Positions 12,983-25,680 of a DNA stretch of 64,000 bases are shown here, in pieces. The stretch's first letter is position 1, and each line of letters starts with the position of its first letter. The notes beneath the pieces were generated by a model, which made no database searches, was not told the DNA's origin, and saw only the letters and a list, made by a program, of their open reading frames with translations. The translations under genes and the position numbers were made by a program. The stretch comes from Massariosphaeria phaeospora (taxonomy: Eukaryota > Ascomycota > Dothideomycetes > Pleosporales): NCBI GenBank assembly GCA_011032825.1, contig JAADJZ010000038.1, forward strand, positions 124,001-188,000, in the 5' to 3' direction.

Positions 12983-14727
12983 ATGGAGCCGGCTGCTACT
13001 CTCATAATGGCACGCTCGGTGGCATCGCCTTTTTCGGCGGACCTCATTGCCATGTCCACGGTTTCCCTACTCTTCACGACGGCAGCCGTATGCGCGCGCA
13101 TGTTCACGAGGGTTTTTGATCGGAGGCACATTCGACTTGACGACTGTACGTTCATCCTTCCTACGATTGACTCAAGACTGACTCACTCTAGTTGCGATTC
13201 TACTCTCATTCGTATGTACCTCCTCACATCGTACCGGAAGCAAACACTAACTCCCCAGGCTGGCCTTGTCTCGTTCATTGGCCTTCTATTCCCAGCGGCG
13301 CGCGCCGGTCAAGGTGCTCATCTGGGGGACTTGTCAGCTGAAGCTTCGGAACGCGTCTACCTTCTTACCAACGCCACGGCTATTATCTACGCACCAGTGA
13401 TGCTCTTTGCGAAGCTTTCCATTCTCATTCAGATCCGTCGGATACTGTCTAATCCCAAACGGAAATGGATTATCTGGATCTTGATAGCCGTGAACGTTAT
13501 CAGTTACAGTGTCACGTTCTTTGTGCGCATCTTTGCGTGTACGCCACGGGCTAAGATATCCGATCAGTCTGTTACTGTCCAATGCGTCTCGCAGAGAGCG
13601 GCACTCATCGCTATGGGCACAATTAATATTGTCTCTGATGTGGCCATGTTGTTGCTACCTGTCTACGTGGTCAGCCTACTGCAGCTTCCCCAGAAGAAGC
13701 TGATCCTAGTCGCTGTCACGTTCTTCGTTGGCAGTTTTTCCTGCATCGCGAGCATGTTGAGACTCTACTACAGCGTCAGGGTAGAAACCAGTTCGGATTT
13801 TACGATGGCGGTCCCGCAGCTGAATACCTGGTGGTAAGCCACACAATGTTCTAGATGTAGATTGGTATACTGACCGAGAGTAGTCTTGTGGAGTCTACCT
13901 GCGTACTCGTCGTCGCCTGTGCTCCCACATTCCCGAGGCTCTTGCAGTACATCCAGGGCGAGACGCAAGCACGCCACCCATACTTAAAGCATCCCCACTG
14001 GCCCTCCGCCCCATCCTCCCGTTCGGGGACGCCCCAATTCGGATCTAGAAGTCAACTCAGTCTCTCTCCCGCCATGCAGAACGCCTTCCCCAAGGATAAG
14101 TTGACCAAGGAGGCAGGCCCAGCACCTCGAGGATTTCCTACCATTGCGTCTCGTCCGCGCCCGGGCACACCCCAGTATAGGACGAGAAGCCACAACGTCT
14201 CTTCCGCTCCGCAATTCCCGCTGAACAAGAAACGATCTCTACCCGGAACATCACTCCGATTGTTCTCCACCGTTACCGATTCTCCCTGTCCGAGTACAGT
14301 CGCACACGGATCCAGAAGCCCGATCAACCTCCCATCGATATCACACATCGAGCTTCACAAGCAAGAAACCATCCGAGACACACCGTCATCTCCACATCTC
14401 GCCCGATTGTCCGCACAATCTCCATTCCAACCCTTCCGGTCTCCAATTCCGAGCATCGCAAGCATGCCGAACCGCCCCACATCGAGGGCAAGCACAATAC
14501 ACAGCGCGTACTCGCAGGCGTCAGGCTCAGTCGCCCTGAGCTCACCCGGGACGAGCATGGTTGAGTTCCCCACCCCGACGCTGGAGAACGCGACGCCGAT
14601 GCATATCACTCACGAATATGGGCACGTCCATGTTACGAATATTACGCGGACGGTTGATGTGCGGCTGTCCAATCACACGAACCTCGGAAGCCCGGTTACG
14701 TTTTGCAGGCCAGAGTCGGCATGGTAG
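12983..14727 (+). CDS. Rhodopsin-like (PTH11-type) integral membrane protein 1
   Basis: Predicted seven-helix membrane protein of the fungal rhodopsin-like domain family (PF20684 type), which includes PTH11-like candidate receptors. Exons: 12983-13145, 13192-13211 (a 20-nt micro-exon), 13259-13833, 13884-14727; all phases agree. Splicing joins DDFAILLSFAGLVSFIG and then NTWCLVEST, matching the usual helix order. Seen: hydrophobic segments at SADLIAMSTVSLLF, VMLFAKLSILIQI, WIIWILIAVNVISYSVTFFV, INIVSDVAMLLLPVYVV and LVAVTFFVGSFSCIASMLRL, plus the family's IVSDVAMLLLP-like motif. The last exon adds a long Ser/Pro-rich cytoplasmic tail of about 250 residues with many SP/TP sites. Start chosen as the first ATG in the open frame; ATG codons a little downstream are possible. 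Ligand and role are unknown. Confidence 0.85.
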
Positions 14728-16088
14728 GGCATAGCGGGCGCTGTATTTCGGTGTATTTCGAGTGAGCTCGACCATTAAGACGCCAATACTCGTTTGCGAC
14801 CATTAACCGCTGCCGTGCATATACTCGGCCAGCACAGGCTCCCGTTTTCAGCTTTTGCATGCATGTGTACGCTTTCGGGGGTTTATGTACTGCATGACGC
14901 GCCTCCTAGGGTTATTTGGCCCAACGATGAAAGGCGTCGTTGAGAGACACACGCCGCGTCAACATGCAAGGGGTCACTGCAATGCATGCTTCTCGAAGCG
15001 AATGAAGCATGCACGAGCCCGCACAAAAGCTTGTCGTCGGCCTGGAGATGAAGGCCAGGGGTCGGCTCAACAATGCCAGAGTAGACGGTAGCCAGACCCT
15101 GCGAGTAATAGGGGCGAAGACACTTGCAATGCTGATTGATATGCGGCGGGGAACCCTGTCCTGCGGGAGTGTGACGTAAGAGCTGGGATTCGAATAGTGG
15201 GCGGCATGGGATATGTTGGGGTTCGGGATGGCATTCAGCAATTCGGATGCGCTCGCGACTGCATCCTCGGACCGATTCCATCCCCGGCGGGAACTTCGTT
15301 GCCGAGGCCAGCTTCGGCGGTCTAGCAGGACATTGGGGGACTGAGCCCTGGAGATATCGCCGAAACCTCCTATACGACCATAGCAGAACGGAACCGGCCA
15401 TATTATTGGACCCAGTGGAGAAAAGTTGCGGGTAGTCTGCGATGTCTCCCAGCGGGCTTTTGCCGAATATCTATCTGTACAACAACCGTAAAACTAATTT
15501 GCTGCGTCGTATTAGTTACTATTACCAATGTTAATTTGATCTTCTCCTGTACTTTGACATCGTTTGTTTCGAGGCTTCAAATCTCGGGGTTTATATGGAT
15601 TAACAAGCCAGGCATTGACCCTCATGTCAGATACAATAGTGCAACATAGATACCGAAGTAAGCTCCCGCCAGCATGCTGCGCTGTAAATGGTTATGTATT
15701 GATAGGATTTGCAGTCCTCCAGTCAGCACAACATGGGCGACGACATATCTCTGGTTCGCAGCAAACAAAGGCTGCTGAAGCGTAAAATTACCATTAGCAA
15801 CCCCAACCCAACCCCTCATAACCACATAAAACCCATAAGACATAAAATCCGAAATCTCCAAGTATGAGTTTCTCGTCCGTCCGTGGTATACAGCATGAAA
15901 AACGCCGTTCAAACCCAGACAACAAAACAGAAACAGAAACAAAACAATCGCTCACGAACAAGGAGGCGTCGAAGCCAAAAACGGACCAGAAGATCGACCG
16001 ACAAATGAGATATGTCCAAGCATATTTGTAAACTTATGTTCATCCAGCCTTCAGCGTAGATAGATACTCGACGCGCCTACTAACCAAC
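14728..16088. other. Convergent 1.4-kb intergenic region
   Basis: Region between the rhodopsin-like gene and the 3' end of the glucan synthase gene. Only short, unconvincing frames are present. I see no RNA gene or repeat. Confidence 0.45.
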
Positions 16089-19000
16089 TTACGGCTTAAA
16101 CAACTGCTCCTTACGGAAAAACATAAAGAAGCCCACGCAAACAACCCCCTGAAAGCCCAACGCAACCCAAAAGTTCGCGTTCCCCAGGCCATCCGTGCTG
16201 AGCGCGAGATTCGGGAATATAGGGCCGGGGCCGAGCTTATTCGGCGCGGTAGCGCGGGCCACCATAGTCGCGATCGAGCCGACGACCTGCGCAGCGGTCA
16301 GCGTAAACGCGACGTGGAAGCGCGTCATAGTCTGCAGCAAGACCATGCCGAAGCCAACACCCTGCAGCGCATCCAGCACGCCGAGCCACAGCCACAGCGC
16401 GCGGCCGAGCAGCGCGCCCACAGCCGGTGTCGCCGCCCACGGGACGAACAGGCCCATGCCGCTCGTGCCCCAGAGCATCTGCGCCCAGCGGGGGGCGCCG
16501 AGGCCGATGGCGAAGATGGGCAGGATCCACGAGTGCTCGATGGAAAGACGCTGGAAGATGGCGAACACGGCGAGCCAGACGAGGAGGAAGAAGACGAGGA
16601 CGAGGATGGCGATGGACCATGCGGGTACGAGATGCGAGCTCCAGAGGTAGCGCCAGTTGCGGCCGTAGGGCGCGGAGAGGAAGTAGTTCTGGATGATAAC
16701 GACGACGAAGAACCAGAGGATGATTTTGCGGCGGCGCAGCGAGTTGTAGAAGGAGGGGACGGAGCCGGGGGAGCTGCGGTAGAAGTCGGGGAGGCCGAGG
16801 AAGAGCGCGATGCCGATGGCGATGAGAAGCAGGGCGACGGGCGTGGTGACGGCAGTGATGTGCGGCGAGGACGCAAAGCCGGTGGGGCTGTTGCCCGTGG
16901 CGGAGATGTTGCTGAGGTAGGAGCCCCAGTACCAGAGCACCGTGACGTAGAGCTGCTGCGTGCCCTGGACGACGCAGGCGCGGAACACCCACGTGTGCGT
17001 TGCGGTGCCGCCTTCAGAGCCGAAGTTGAGTGCGAAGAAGAGCGATCCGGAGCCTGAGGCCAGAGCGTAGATGCCAGTGGCGACATTCTGGATCCAGCCG
17101 CGGGCGACAAACGTTTGGCCGTACGGCGCCATTCCTAGAATGAAGAATGCGAGGCCGTAGCAGGCGAATGAGAGCGCGATGACATAGCGGGATTGCACCA
17201 GCCGGAAGAGCGTCCACCAGAAGATAGAGGCGGCTAGGTAGATGCTTGCGATCACGTACAGCTTTGTAGCAGTTTGCCCAATCTCTCCCGAGAGAAGAGT
17301 GATCTGGTAAGAGTTGGCGGCGAGAATCTGGCCGAGCGAGAGTAGAAATGCGTATACTGGCCAGTCGCGAATCTTGTACTGAACAACTTTCTTGAATCCT
17401 GTTGGTGGCGCGTAATCAGAGCCGAGTTCAAACTCGTCTTCAATCACGGTCGCGAGGTTGCTCGATTGCATTGAGGATCCACTGCTTTGCTCGCTTCCGG
17501 AAGATTCGCCTTCAGAGGTGACCTCCACAGTTGCAGACTTGACGCCCAGTTTGGCGTTGTAGAAGCGGCCGAACCAGTGCTTCTCTGACTTGGTGACAAA
17601 GTCTTCGATGCAGAGCTCACCTGTGGATGTTCTGCCATTCAGGCCGCCGAGCAACCGGTCGAACTGCTTCGTGTAGAACCCTTGCGAGTCGGTGAAGAAA
17701 GGATCCACATTTTGCATGCGGTAACTCTTCTCTTCTCCCACCACGGACTTCAAACTTAACACTGAGGGGTTCACGCTGGGTACCTGCGCAGCGAATGTCA
17801 CTTTTGATGCATTTGGAGAGCTCTTCGAGGATGGAAGAGATATATCAGAGTCATGTGAAATGTCTCGAGAAGATATACTAGAGTCTTGTGAATTGTTTCG
17901 GGAGAGGTGCCTCGAAACTGCTGCACGGCCGATTCCTCTCCGGAGATCAATGCTGCTGCTGGCGATTTCCGTACTACTCGAACCCTCGGGCTGCTCGCTC
18001 ACGTGGCTAGGTTTGGGAAATAAGCTGAAGCCAGTGCCGCGCTCTGGGGGAGTTTGAGTAGCTGGCGACTCTGACGCAGGAGTGACCACAGGAGAGATGG
18101 CGGCCAAGTTCAGACTGAGGGGTGGTCCTCGATTGTGACGGCGTCCGCCCGAGAAGCCTGGGCTTCGCATGTGTTGATCGGGAATCGCTGGGACTTGCTC
18201 GCGGATGGGGCTGGAAGATCGACTAGCAACACGACTGCTAATGCGACTACCCATTCGACTTGATGGGCGGGTGTCCGCTGGGGTACTGTAGACCGATCCG
18301 GGCGCTGAGGGCAGTGGGCTGAGAATCGTAGGTGTTCGTATACCAGGCGCAACAGATGCACGGGCACCTTTGACACGCTGGTGGACTCTGATAGAGCCAG
18401 ACTGTAGCTTCTCAAGATCTCCAATCCACTGAGCAACGGGGAAGCGCTGAAGCGAGGATCGAGCTCTCATTTCTGCACGAGTCTCTTTTGATGAAGCCAT
18501 TGCAGCCTTGATGGTGCTCTGAAACTGGCGGATTAGATGCTTGGTCGACACTGACTCGATTGTGAACCACCACCCAGGCATGGATCCGAGACCGCCGACA
18601 CGGGACCCAACACCCAAGGCACCCTTACGACCAAACTCGACGGCAACAAGACCGAAAGGCTCATCGCGAGAGGGGATCAGGGCAAACTCGGCACCACTGA
18701 AGATGCAAGGAGGCAGGACTGTGAACTCGGGCTTGGAGCAGACTCGGTCCGGGTAAAGTTCCATAAGGCGCTGTAGTTTGAGTGCCGCAAATTTGCCATA
18801 CAGGTCAATGACCGGCCCAATGCAGATGAGTTGTGCTTTAGGGTTCTTCTCCAGAATCGTTGGGAAGACGTCGGCAATGAGATCGACGCCCTTTTGCATC
18901 GACCAGCGACCAACAAAAACGAAGAGTTCAGCGTCGGGGTCGACCTGGAGACCAGCCCATTCTTGAGCTTCAGTCCGGAGGATGCCGCGTCGTGCTTCCA

Positions 19001-22000
19001 GTTGGCTGTCCACTGTGACTGAATCCGGTAGCTTGTCATCCTTACTCCACGGCGCGGTGTCCGACGGGTCGGGATTAGGGAGCGACCCGATTCGAGTCAG
19101 ACCCCAGAAAATGGGGTATCTTGCGAATGAACGCTTTCCGTATTTCTTCGAGACGCCAACGGCGCCGAAGCCCCGTTGGTGTAGCCGCAGATAGCTGGCA
19201 CCAGCATGAAGAAGGTTGAACACCTCGCCAAACTGTACATACTTGATCACAGTGGCTTTGCTGAGATTGAATACTCGACAGATTTCGTCCAAATCTTGAG
19301 GCCGCTTGATTGACCATAACCCTTGGAACTCGGCGTTGTGAAGGGATAAACAGCATGGCGGGGCACCATCAGGCAGAAGATATAACGGGGCGAGGGCACC
19401 GTGGTAGTCGTTGATATGGTAGAGATCAATCTCCGGGAAGCGTTTGATAGCCTCCGCGATGCATTGGTTCCACGCCGAATAGTAGACAGCACTGTCCATG
19501 TCGTCCATACGGGCAGGATAAGGTTCGTTCTTTGTCTGTGCGCGGAAGATGGGGGCGTCGAGGAGAACGAACGTGATATTCTGAAAATGATGATACTGGA
19601 CGTTGATGCAGTAGTTCTGGTCCATGATCTTAATCTGCATTGGCTCGGCAACCTGGTCCACTGGGTAATCCAGACCACCAACACAGGGAACTACCCAGAT
19701 GAGGTTCTGATGCTGAAGGTTCTTCCCCATGAGCGACGCCATGACACCGAGACCGCCAATCTTGATTTTCATCTTCCAGTCTTCAATTTCGTACTCCATC
19801 GTGGCGATAAGAACAGTCTTGCGGTTGCCTTCGTCAGTTGTACCAAGCCCCTCCTGGAGTTGAGGGTTGTCGGAGCTGGCAGGCTTTTGCTTGAACATGC
19901 CCGAAGCACTATGCCCTATTATGGCTTTAGATCTGGTTGGAAGGCCGCCCATGATAGTCTGACGCTTCTCTGACATGCCGAGCTCGTTGAACTTCACGCG
20001 GTAGAATGACTTGACGAAGAGAAAAATGGCGAGCGCTCCAGTCCCTAGCGGGATTATCGCAAGAAGCACAGCAATAGTCAGCTGCCTCCATGCAGACCCA
20101 ACCGGCTTGAAAGAGTAACGGAGATTACCGTCATTGGCGATGATTTTGACACCGACGTAGGGCATTCCAGGATTGGTGATGTTGATGAGATTCTTACCCA
20201 ACGCCGTCGGTGGTAAATGGTCAAGAACGCCGTCGTGATCCACATCACCGTACATCTTTGATTTGTCGGGCTGCCCATCGGCATTGATGCCCCATGTGCT
20301 CAGAATAGCGGTAGTAGGGTACTCAGCCATGATCTCGAAATGCCATTCTCCAACTTCGCTATTCCCCATGCTGTCATCGAGACCCGCGTCGAAACCATAT
20401 AAATTCCATGAGCCGGTAACATGCATGTGAGGCCACCGACGAGGAGAGTCGAAACCTGCATCGCCGTGCTGTACATGCTCCATGCTGCCAGCCATCTCAC
20501 TCCAATAGCGAATCATCACATGCTGGCCCTGCCATGCCTGCTCCTTGGTGCCAGTCCACGGTTGTGAGGTAATGGTGGCATTGGTGGCGGCATAATCATA
20601 CCACTGGCTCCACGTTGCTCCCCAGTTGAGGGTGTATTGCCATTTGTCTGCACCGGTAGCTTTGTGAGTGACGGTAAGAGCGCCAGTTGCTTCGTCGCGA
20701 TGCAGCAGAGATGAGGAATAATTGGAAATACCGGGGAAGACCATGGGATTCTCCAGTTGACCCACGCGGAGCATGAAGTGGTCGACCGCGTTAGTGTAAA
20801 GATTGGTTTCCAATGTCGAGACATTGTTGAGAGTGTAGACATGAATGCCATCGTAGACGTTTTCGAGTTCTCCCTTGAAAACCCAGGTGCCCGCGATCTG
20901 CCCGACGTAAAAGTGCTTCTCGGGCTCGATGACGGAGCATACAACACTTGAACGATTGAGACGCGCAATCTCCCCATTGCCGGTAGTGGATTTGATGGAG
21001 AAGTTCCGAACCACACCATCACAGTCCATTTCGCTGGAAAAATGCACTTCAAACGGCAAAGTCTGGACTTCTCCATCTGGCACTCGCGCCATGATCCGCT
21101 CGTCGTGGCCAGGCACAACGCGAGTGATAGTGGGCCGAGGAAGGACGTATTTATCTTTAGGAACAAACATCTTGTAACTCCACGGTGGCATTTCAAACGT
21201 GCGGAGGCACCCATTAGGCTCACTAGAGCCTTCGAGGCCTAACTTCGCAGCAGAACTCTCCAGTGTGTACTCTTCGTACGGATAGAACAGATTCTTGACA
21301 GTGGTGCCTTCGGGAAAGGGTGCAATGAACCCTTCAGTTTGATTCTGGCAGTTGAACGAGTAGTTGACAGTTTTATTTTCGTTAGAATAAACAATCCAAA
21401 CGCCCTGGTTTCCCAGCTCTCCGGCATACGAGAAGTCCTGCACATCCGGGAAGCGTCCGCGATAGATGCTCCAAATACCAGTTGGCGAGGGCATGCCTAG
21501 ACTCCCATGGAGATAGATGTCGCGCGTCTTTGAAGACAATGTCTGAAGAAAAGCACCCTCGTTGAGTACTGTGTACTGGTCGCGGAGCTCGTAATGCCTT
21601 TTGAGGATGTTGCGCATGAAGTGTGAAGGGTCGCGGTGATCGAGGCTGACGGACTCATCCTGGCACCCATGGAGCGCTTTCTCGAACGGCATGTCCACAT
21701 AGACCTCCTCACCGAGCTTGTAGCAACCGTGCAGTTGCCACGCCCGCTGAGATGCCATGGGGGTTCGGCCAAACACATAATCAGCGGCTTGATTCTCCAG
21801 TACATATGACTCTTGCTCTTCTCCCCACAGCTGGAATGGGGTGCCAGGCATCAGCAAGTTTGCAATGAATAGTCCGAGCAAGTGGCGTTGCGTCCCGTTG
21901 GCTAAAGCCGGCCAGCGGAAAACATCCTGATTAGTCATACCCCACATGTTTCTGGGATCAAATTCTCCAGTATACGCGTTCGCCATGTCCTCGTGAAGGA

Positions 22001-23398
22001 GCAAGTCGTGCCATAACTCAACAAAATCTACGCCTTCTAGACCAATCGGGCCATCGAGACCGAGAAGTCTAGTCATGGCACCATAGAATGGGTAGTGGAA
22101 AGCATCGCCGTCGAGAGCCACGGAACCAAAGGGCCGGAGGTAGTTGCTGTCTTCCTTGACGTTGATAGACGCCACGGCCTGAGTCATGTTATCGAAGGCC
22201 TGGTTGGGCTGCTTTCCACGGCCAACGAGGAGTGATGCGTATGGGATCTTGCTAACAATTTCGCCGACGATGAGGAAGTTCTCTTTTCCGAACCTCTTTG
22301 CGCACGCTCGTTGATAATCGGACCATTTCGCGTGAATGTCGACCGGTGTCTGTGCTGCTTTGTCCATGCGGAAGCCGTCGATATCGAGCATAGCAATCTG
22401 GATGCAAGAGAAATGCATGACCTTGTCGAGGACATCGTCCCGCCAGGTTCGGAGCCGGTCTTGCACCCCCGCAAACTTGGCCAGCTGCGTTTCCCATATA
22501 GGCACCTCACCGACACCCTTCATATCCCCGTACTAGAAACGATGTCAGCGTAGTACTTCCACATCCTTGATTTCATGCCAGCCACTAACCTGGTCGAATT
22601 CGCTGTCTTTGCAGTCTCGGTCCATAGCTTCCAAAACCGAAGTGTTACTGAGCGGGAAACCATCCTCTCCCCACATGCGCGGGTAGGTACAGGTTGCAGT
22701 GCGCTCGTTGTTGATGGCAAAGTCGTGGTACTGGCGCGACGATTTATAACGAACATCATATTCGTGCCACTTGAAAGGCGCCGAGACATTCTCCGAACCA
22801 ACCCATTGTAGTAGATCACCCATCGTGCCAAGAGTGTTGTCCAAAACCACGTACATACCGCGGGCATGAATTTCCGTAACTAGAGCTCGCCAGTCTTCTA
22901 TCATTCCATGGTGATGGTCGAGAAGGGTGAAATCAAGAGCTCCAAAGCCGTCGCTCGACCAAGGCATGTTGATGAATGGAGTACCAGAAAGGTAGATAGC
23001 CTGCAAACTGTGAGATTGCAAGCAGCGAGTGCGGAAACGAAGCTTACTTTGACTCCCATACCTTGGAGGTAGTCGAGGTTGTTCATCAGCCCTTTGGCGT
23101 CGCCGCCAAACCGGAATTGGTTGTTCGTCCAGTCATGCTCAAAAGATGTGCCATTGGCTTCGTTGTTTGTAGGGTCGCCGTCAACGTAGCGATCTAATGT
23201 AAGCACGTAGAATGGAATGCGCCAGTTTTTCGGTGACGGATGAAAAGTGTGGTTCTCCCACTCTCCCCAGTAATCCAGAGGATGGACCGCGCTCTGGTTT
23301 AGGTTCAGATTCCATCCCTCGTGTGCAGGATCATAACGAAGGGCAAGCACAGATATTATGAGACAGAATAGTGACAGTAAATCGCGAGCTGCAAACAT
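16089..23398 (-). CDS. ags1: Cell-wall alpha-1,3-glucan synthase
   Basis: Plasma-membrane enzyme that makes alpha-1,3-glucan for the fungal cell wall. Exons on the minus strand: 23398-23048, 23000-22590, 22532-16089 (2401 aa, the usual family size). Seen: signal peptide (LLSLFCLIISVLAL); extracellular GH13 amylase-like domain over about the first 500 residues, with DIDGFRMDKAAQT carrying the region-II Asp; extracellular beta-rich region; one TM near the middle (IAVLLAIIPLGTGALAIFLF); intracellular GT5 glycogen-synthase-like domain from about 1160 (VLIATMEYEIEDW, KIKIGGLGVMAS, LYHINDYHGA, VGRWSMQKGVDL, SRDEPFGLVAVEFG); a Ser-rich linker; and about ten C-terminal membrane helices from about residue 1975. 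Both introns are in the first 900 nt. Fungi often have several AGS paralogues, so the symbol names the family rather than a specific member. Known in related fungi for masking beta-glucan and for conidial aggregation. Confidence 0.97.
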
Positions 23399-25581
23399 GT
23401 TCTCAATGTTCTATCCGAGCAAAGGTGCGGCAAGATGGTGGGAGACAGGTGTCCTTGGCAGTTGCATTTGGTTCCAGGGCGCTCTTATGTATTAGAGCAA
23501 GAGAGAGAGCCGGTGTTTTCGTCGCCGTCCATCAAAGGTTGCATGGGAGACACATGGTGGGACCAACGACCCTGCAGCGACGCACACATCCCTTGGGGTC
23601 ACTGACACATTACAGCAATAGGCCGACTCCAAACAGGCCCGAATTCACTTATTCGGGATGTGAAGAGCTCAAGAATATGCGGGAAGGCAGCAAACAGTGG
23701 AGAGGCAGGGCTGAGCCGGGAAGAAACGGCGTACAGCAGCCTGCAGCAGGGGTTAACTGCATCGATCATATTTGGTGTGTTGGACGGCGGCCGCTCTGCG
23801 TCTTAGATAGCCATCACGACAAAATGGCCTCCAAGGGCAAGAATCCCCCTCCACAAGTCTGCAGACGTCGAAAACGCATGTCTAATATCGGCAACGGGAA
23901 CCACAGGCGCCTTCAGTGAAGGCCCTGGCCTCTGAGCGCTGATAAGGCAGGGATCAGCACGATGACGATTTCGCGACGGAGCGCGAGAATTTCTCCCGTC
24001 AGGGGCAGGACTGCAGCGCAATCAAGGTTAACAAAAAGAAGTGTAGCGGCAAACGCTCAACGACTTCCTTGCCACTGACTATCGGGCAAGCACATGTCGT
24101 GGTGCTTGGCAATGCGCCTGGCAGCTGGTCAACGTCTCGGGTAAATTCGTAGCGGCTTGCTATGCCGGGGTTCTGGGGAGCCGCATTCGGATGCACGCAA
24201 TATACGGCCCTGGCTAGCCTAGTCCAACAGAATATCTGCGTCGAATAGCCCGGCATCGTTGCTCAACACTCTTCATGTCATTGATGCGCGTACAATCTGG
24301 AAGCTGGACTTGGTAAGCCAAGTTTCTGTACAACCTGCAATACGAAAGGGGCCCCACAAGAAAAATGTACCTACAGTCAGTACCACGGCTGGCCATGCAG
24401 TGTATTTGTCTGCGCATATCGCAAGATTGCCTTACCTACATCGTTGAGCTGAGCCCCTCCGGCTGCTGAAACGCTTTTCGACGGGCAACATCGTCAGTGG
24501 CGTTTTCTTCCCTGCAGCAGCTTGAAAAATCATCCGAAGCTGGTCCCGCCAGGCTGGAATGTGTTGAGACGCGTCCGTTCGGGTTAGGGAGGCGACTTTC
24601 CATCCGTCATGCAACGGCAAGTATGGTTATCTTGGAACGGGTGCTATCTGGCCACCTTTCGTATCTTCCAATCGCATTGCAGTGTTGCGCCATGATGCTG
24701 GCTTTGCTATCCGCTCTAGACTTGACGAATGCCCATGGGCCCAGGAGATGATGGTGCGTTAGCGGCCAGTTCCTATCAGCGCAGGAAGATTGGACCATCG
24801 ATCCCGAGAACTGCAGGACCGTAGCTGATAGAGAACATACCACTGGGACGGCAATTGAAGAATCAAGGCTCAAAACACGATAGCAAAAGAGACAGTGTAG
24901 GTAAACCGGAAAACCCATCGACCGTGGGGGCTCTATGCAGTCGAGCCTTATGGCACTCGAAGACGTAGTGCGCCCGACGCATATATTCGTCTTGGCGAAA
25001 GCTGTCAGATTACGTGGCGCATCCAAGGCGAAAATGATAGATAAGAAGAAAGAGAAGCGCACTCAGGTAGGAGGTAGGCGCGGTGTTATAATGTTGATTC
25101 GCCCGACGCTGGAAACTAGATACTCTGTCCGCAAGTCCTAGCATCACTTACTCTGAGCCGTTAGAGGGACAGACAGGGTGATACTCCTCTATACACCGAA
25201 TGCCGTACAGGCTGGACTATATGTACGGTATAAGTCAATCTGACACACATAGCCGAGATCCGAGCGAGATGCAAAGCGAGATGCTGCGCGGTAGATGTTA
25301 GGTGCACAACTTTCCGTTTCGGATAGCCGCTACGAGGGTCTGTCCATGTCGCGCGAGCGATTCGAGCCCGGAGTGCGCGTTCCTGGTCAAAAGCAGAACT
25401 GGAGTCGGCCATGGGTATTTCGAGTCTGCCAAATTCAACCATATGTACATGACGTACATAGTCTGCCCCAGGGTAGAATCGTGTAGTCGGGTCTGGGGGA
25501 ACTGCTGGTCCTGTGCGTTAATTAAAGGAAAGCAAAGAACTGCAACGCCGGGAATCCTGCTATGGCAGTTCACCTAGAAGC

Positions 25582-25609
25582 CGAACGATGCGCGGCAGCC
25601 GCGCGTTCG
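25582..25609. repeat. GC-rich hairpin
   Basis: Perfect 7-bp palindromic arms GCGCGGC / GCCGCGC around a single A. They are flanked by a second pair CGAAC / GTTCG, with a 3-nt bulge on one side only. It would form a stable 12-bp hairpin in single-stranded DNA or RNA. Function is unknown. Confidence 0.8.
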
Positions 25610-25637
25610 AGGTCGTGCCCTCGATAGAAAACGCTCC

Positions 25638-25680
25638 TTCGGCAGCTCATTCTAGTCGTAGCGGCAGAAGAGCTGCCGAA
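25638..25680. repeat. 11-bp inverted repeat with 21-nt loop
   Basis: Arms TTCGGCAGCTC (25638-25648) and GAGCTGCCGAA (25670-25680) are exact reverse complements separated by 21 nt. The right arm runs straight into a short direct repeat (CGACCAGAA / CGACCAGAG). It starts 29 bp after the preceding hairpin, so the two form a compact structured patch in non-coding DNA. Confidence 0.85.

Noticed and set aside
24607..25062. Minus-strand frame with hydrophobic start resembling a secreted protein
   Set aside because: The start context and continuation are not protein-like and no homologous motif is recognised. It lies in a promoter-like stretch.
25298..25577. 91-codon frames on both strands at the same place
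   Set aside because: Two opposite open frames of equal length with no motif are most simply chance.
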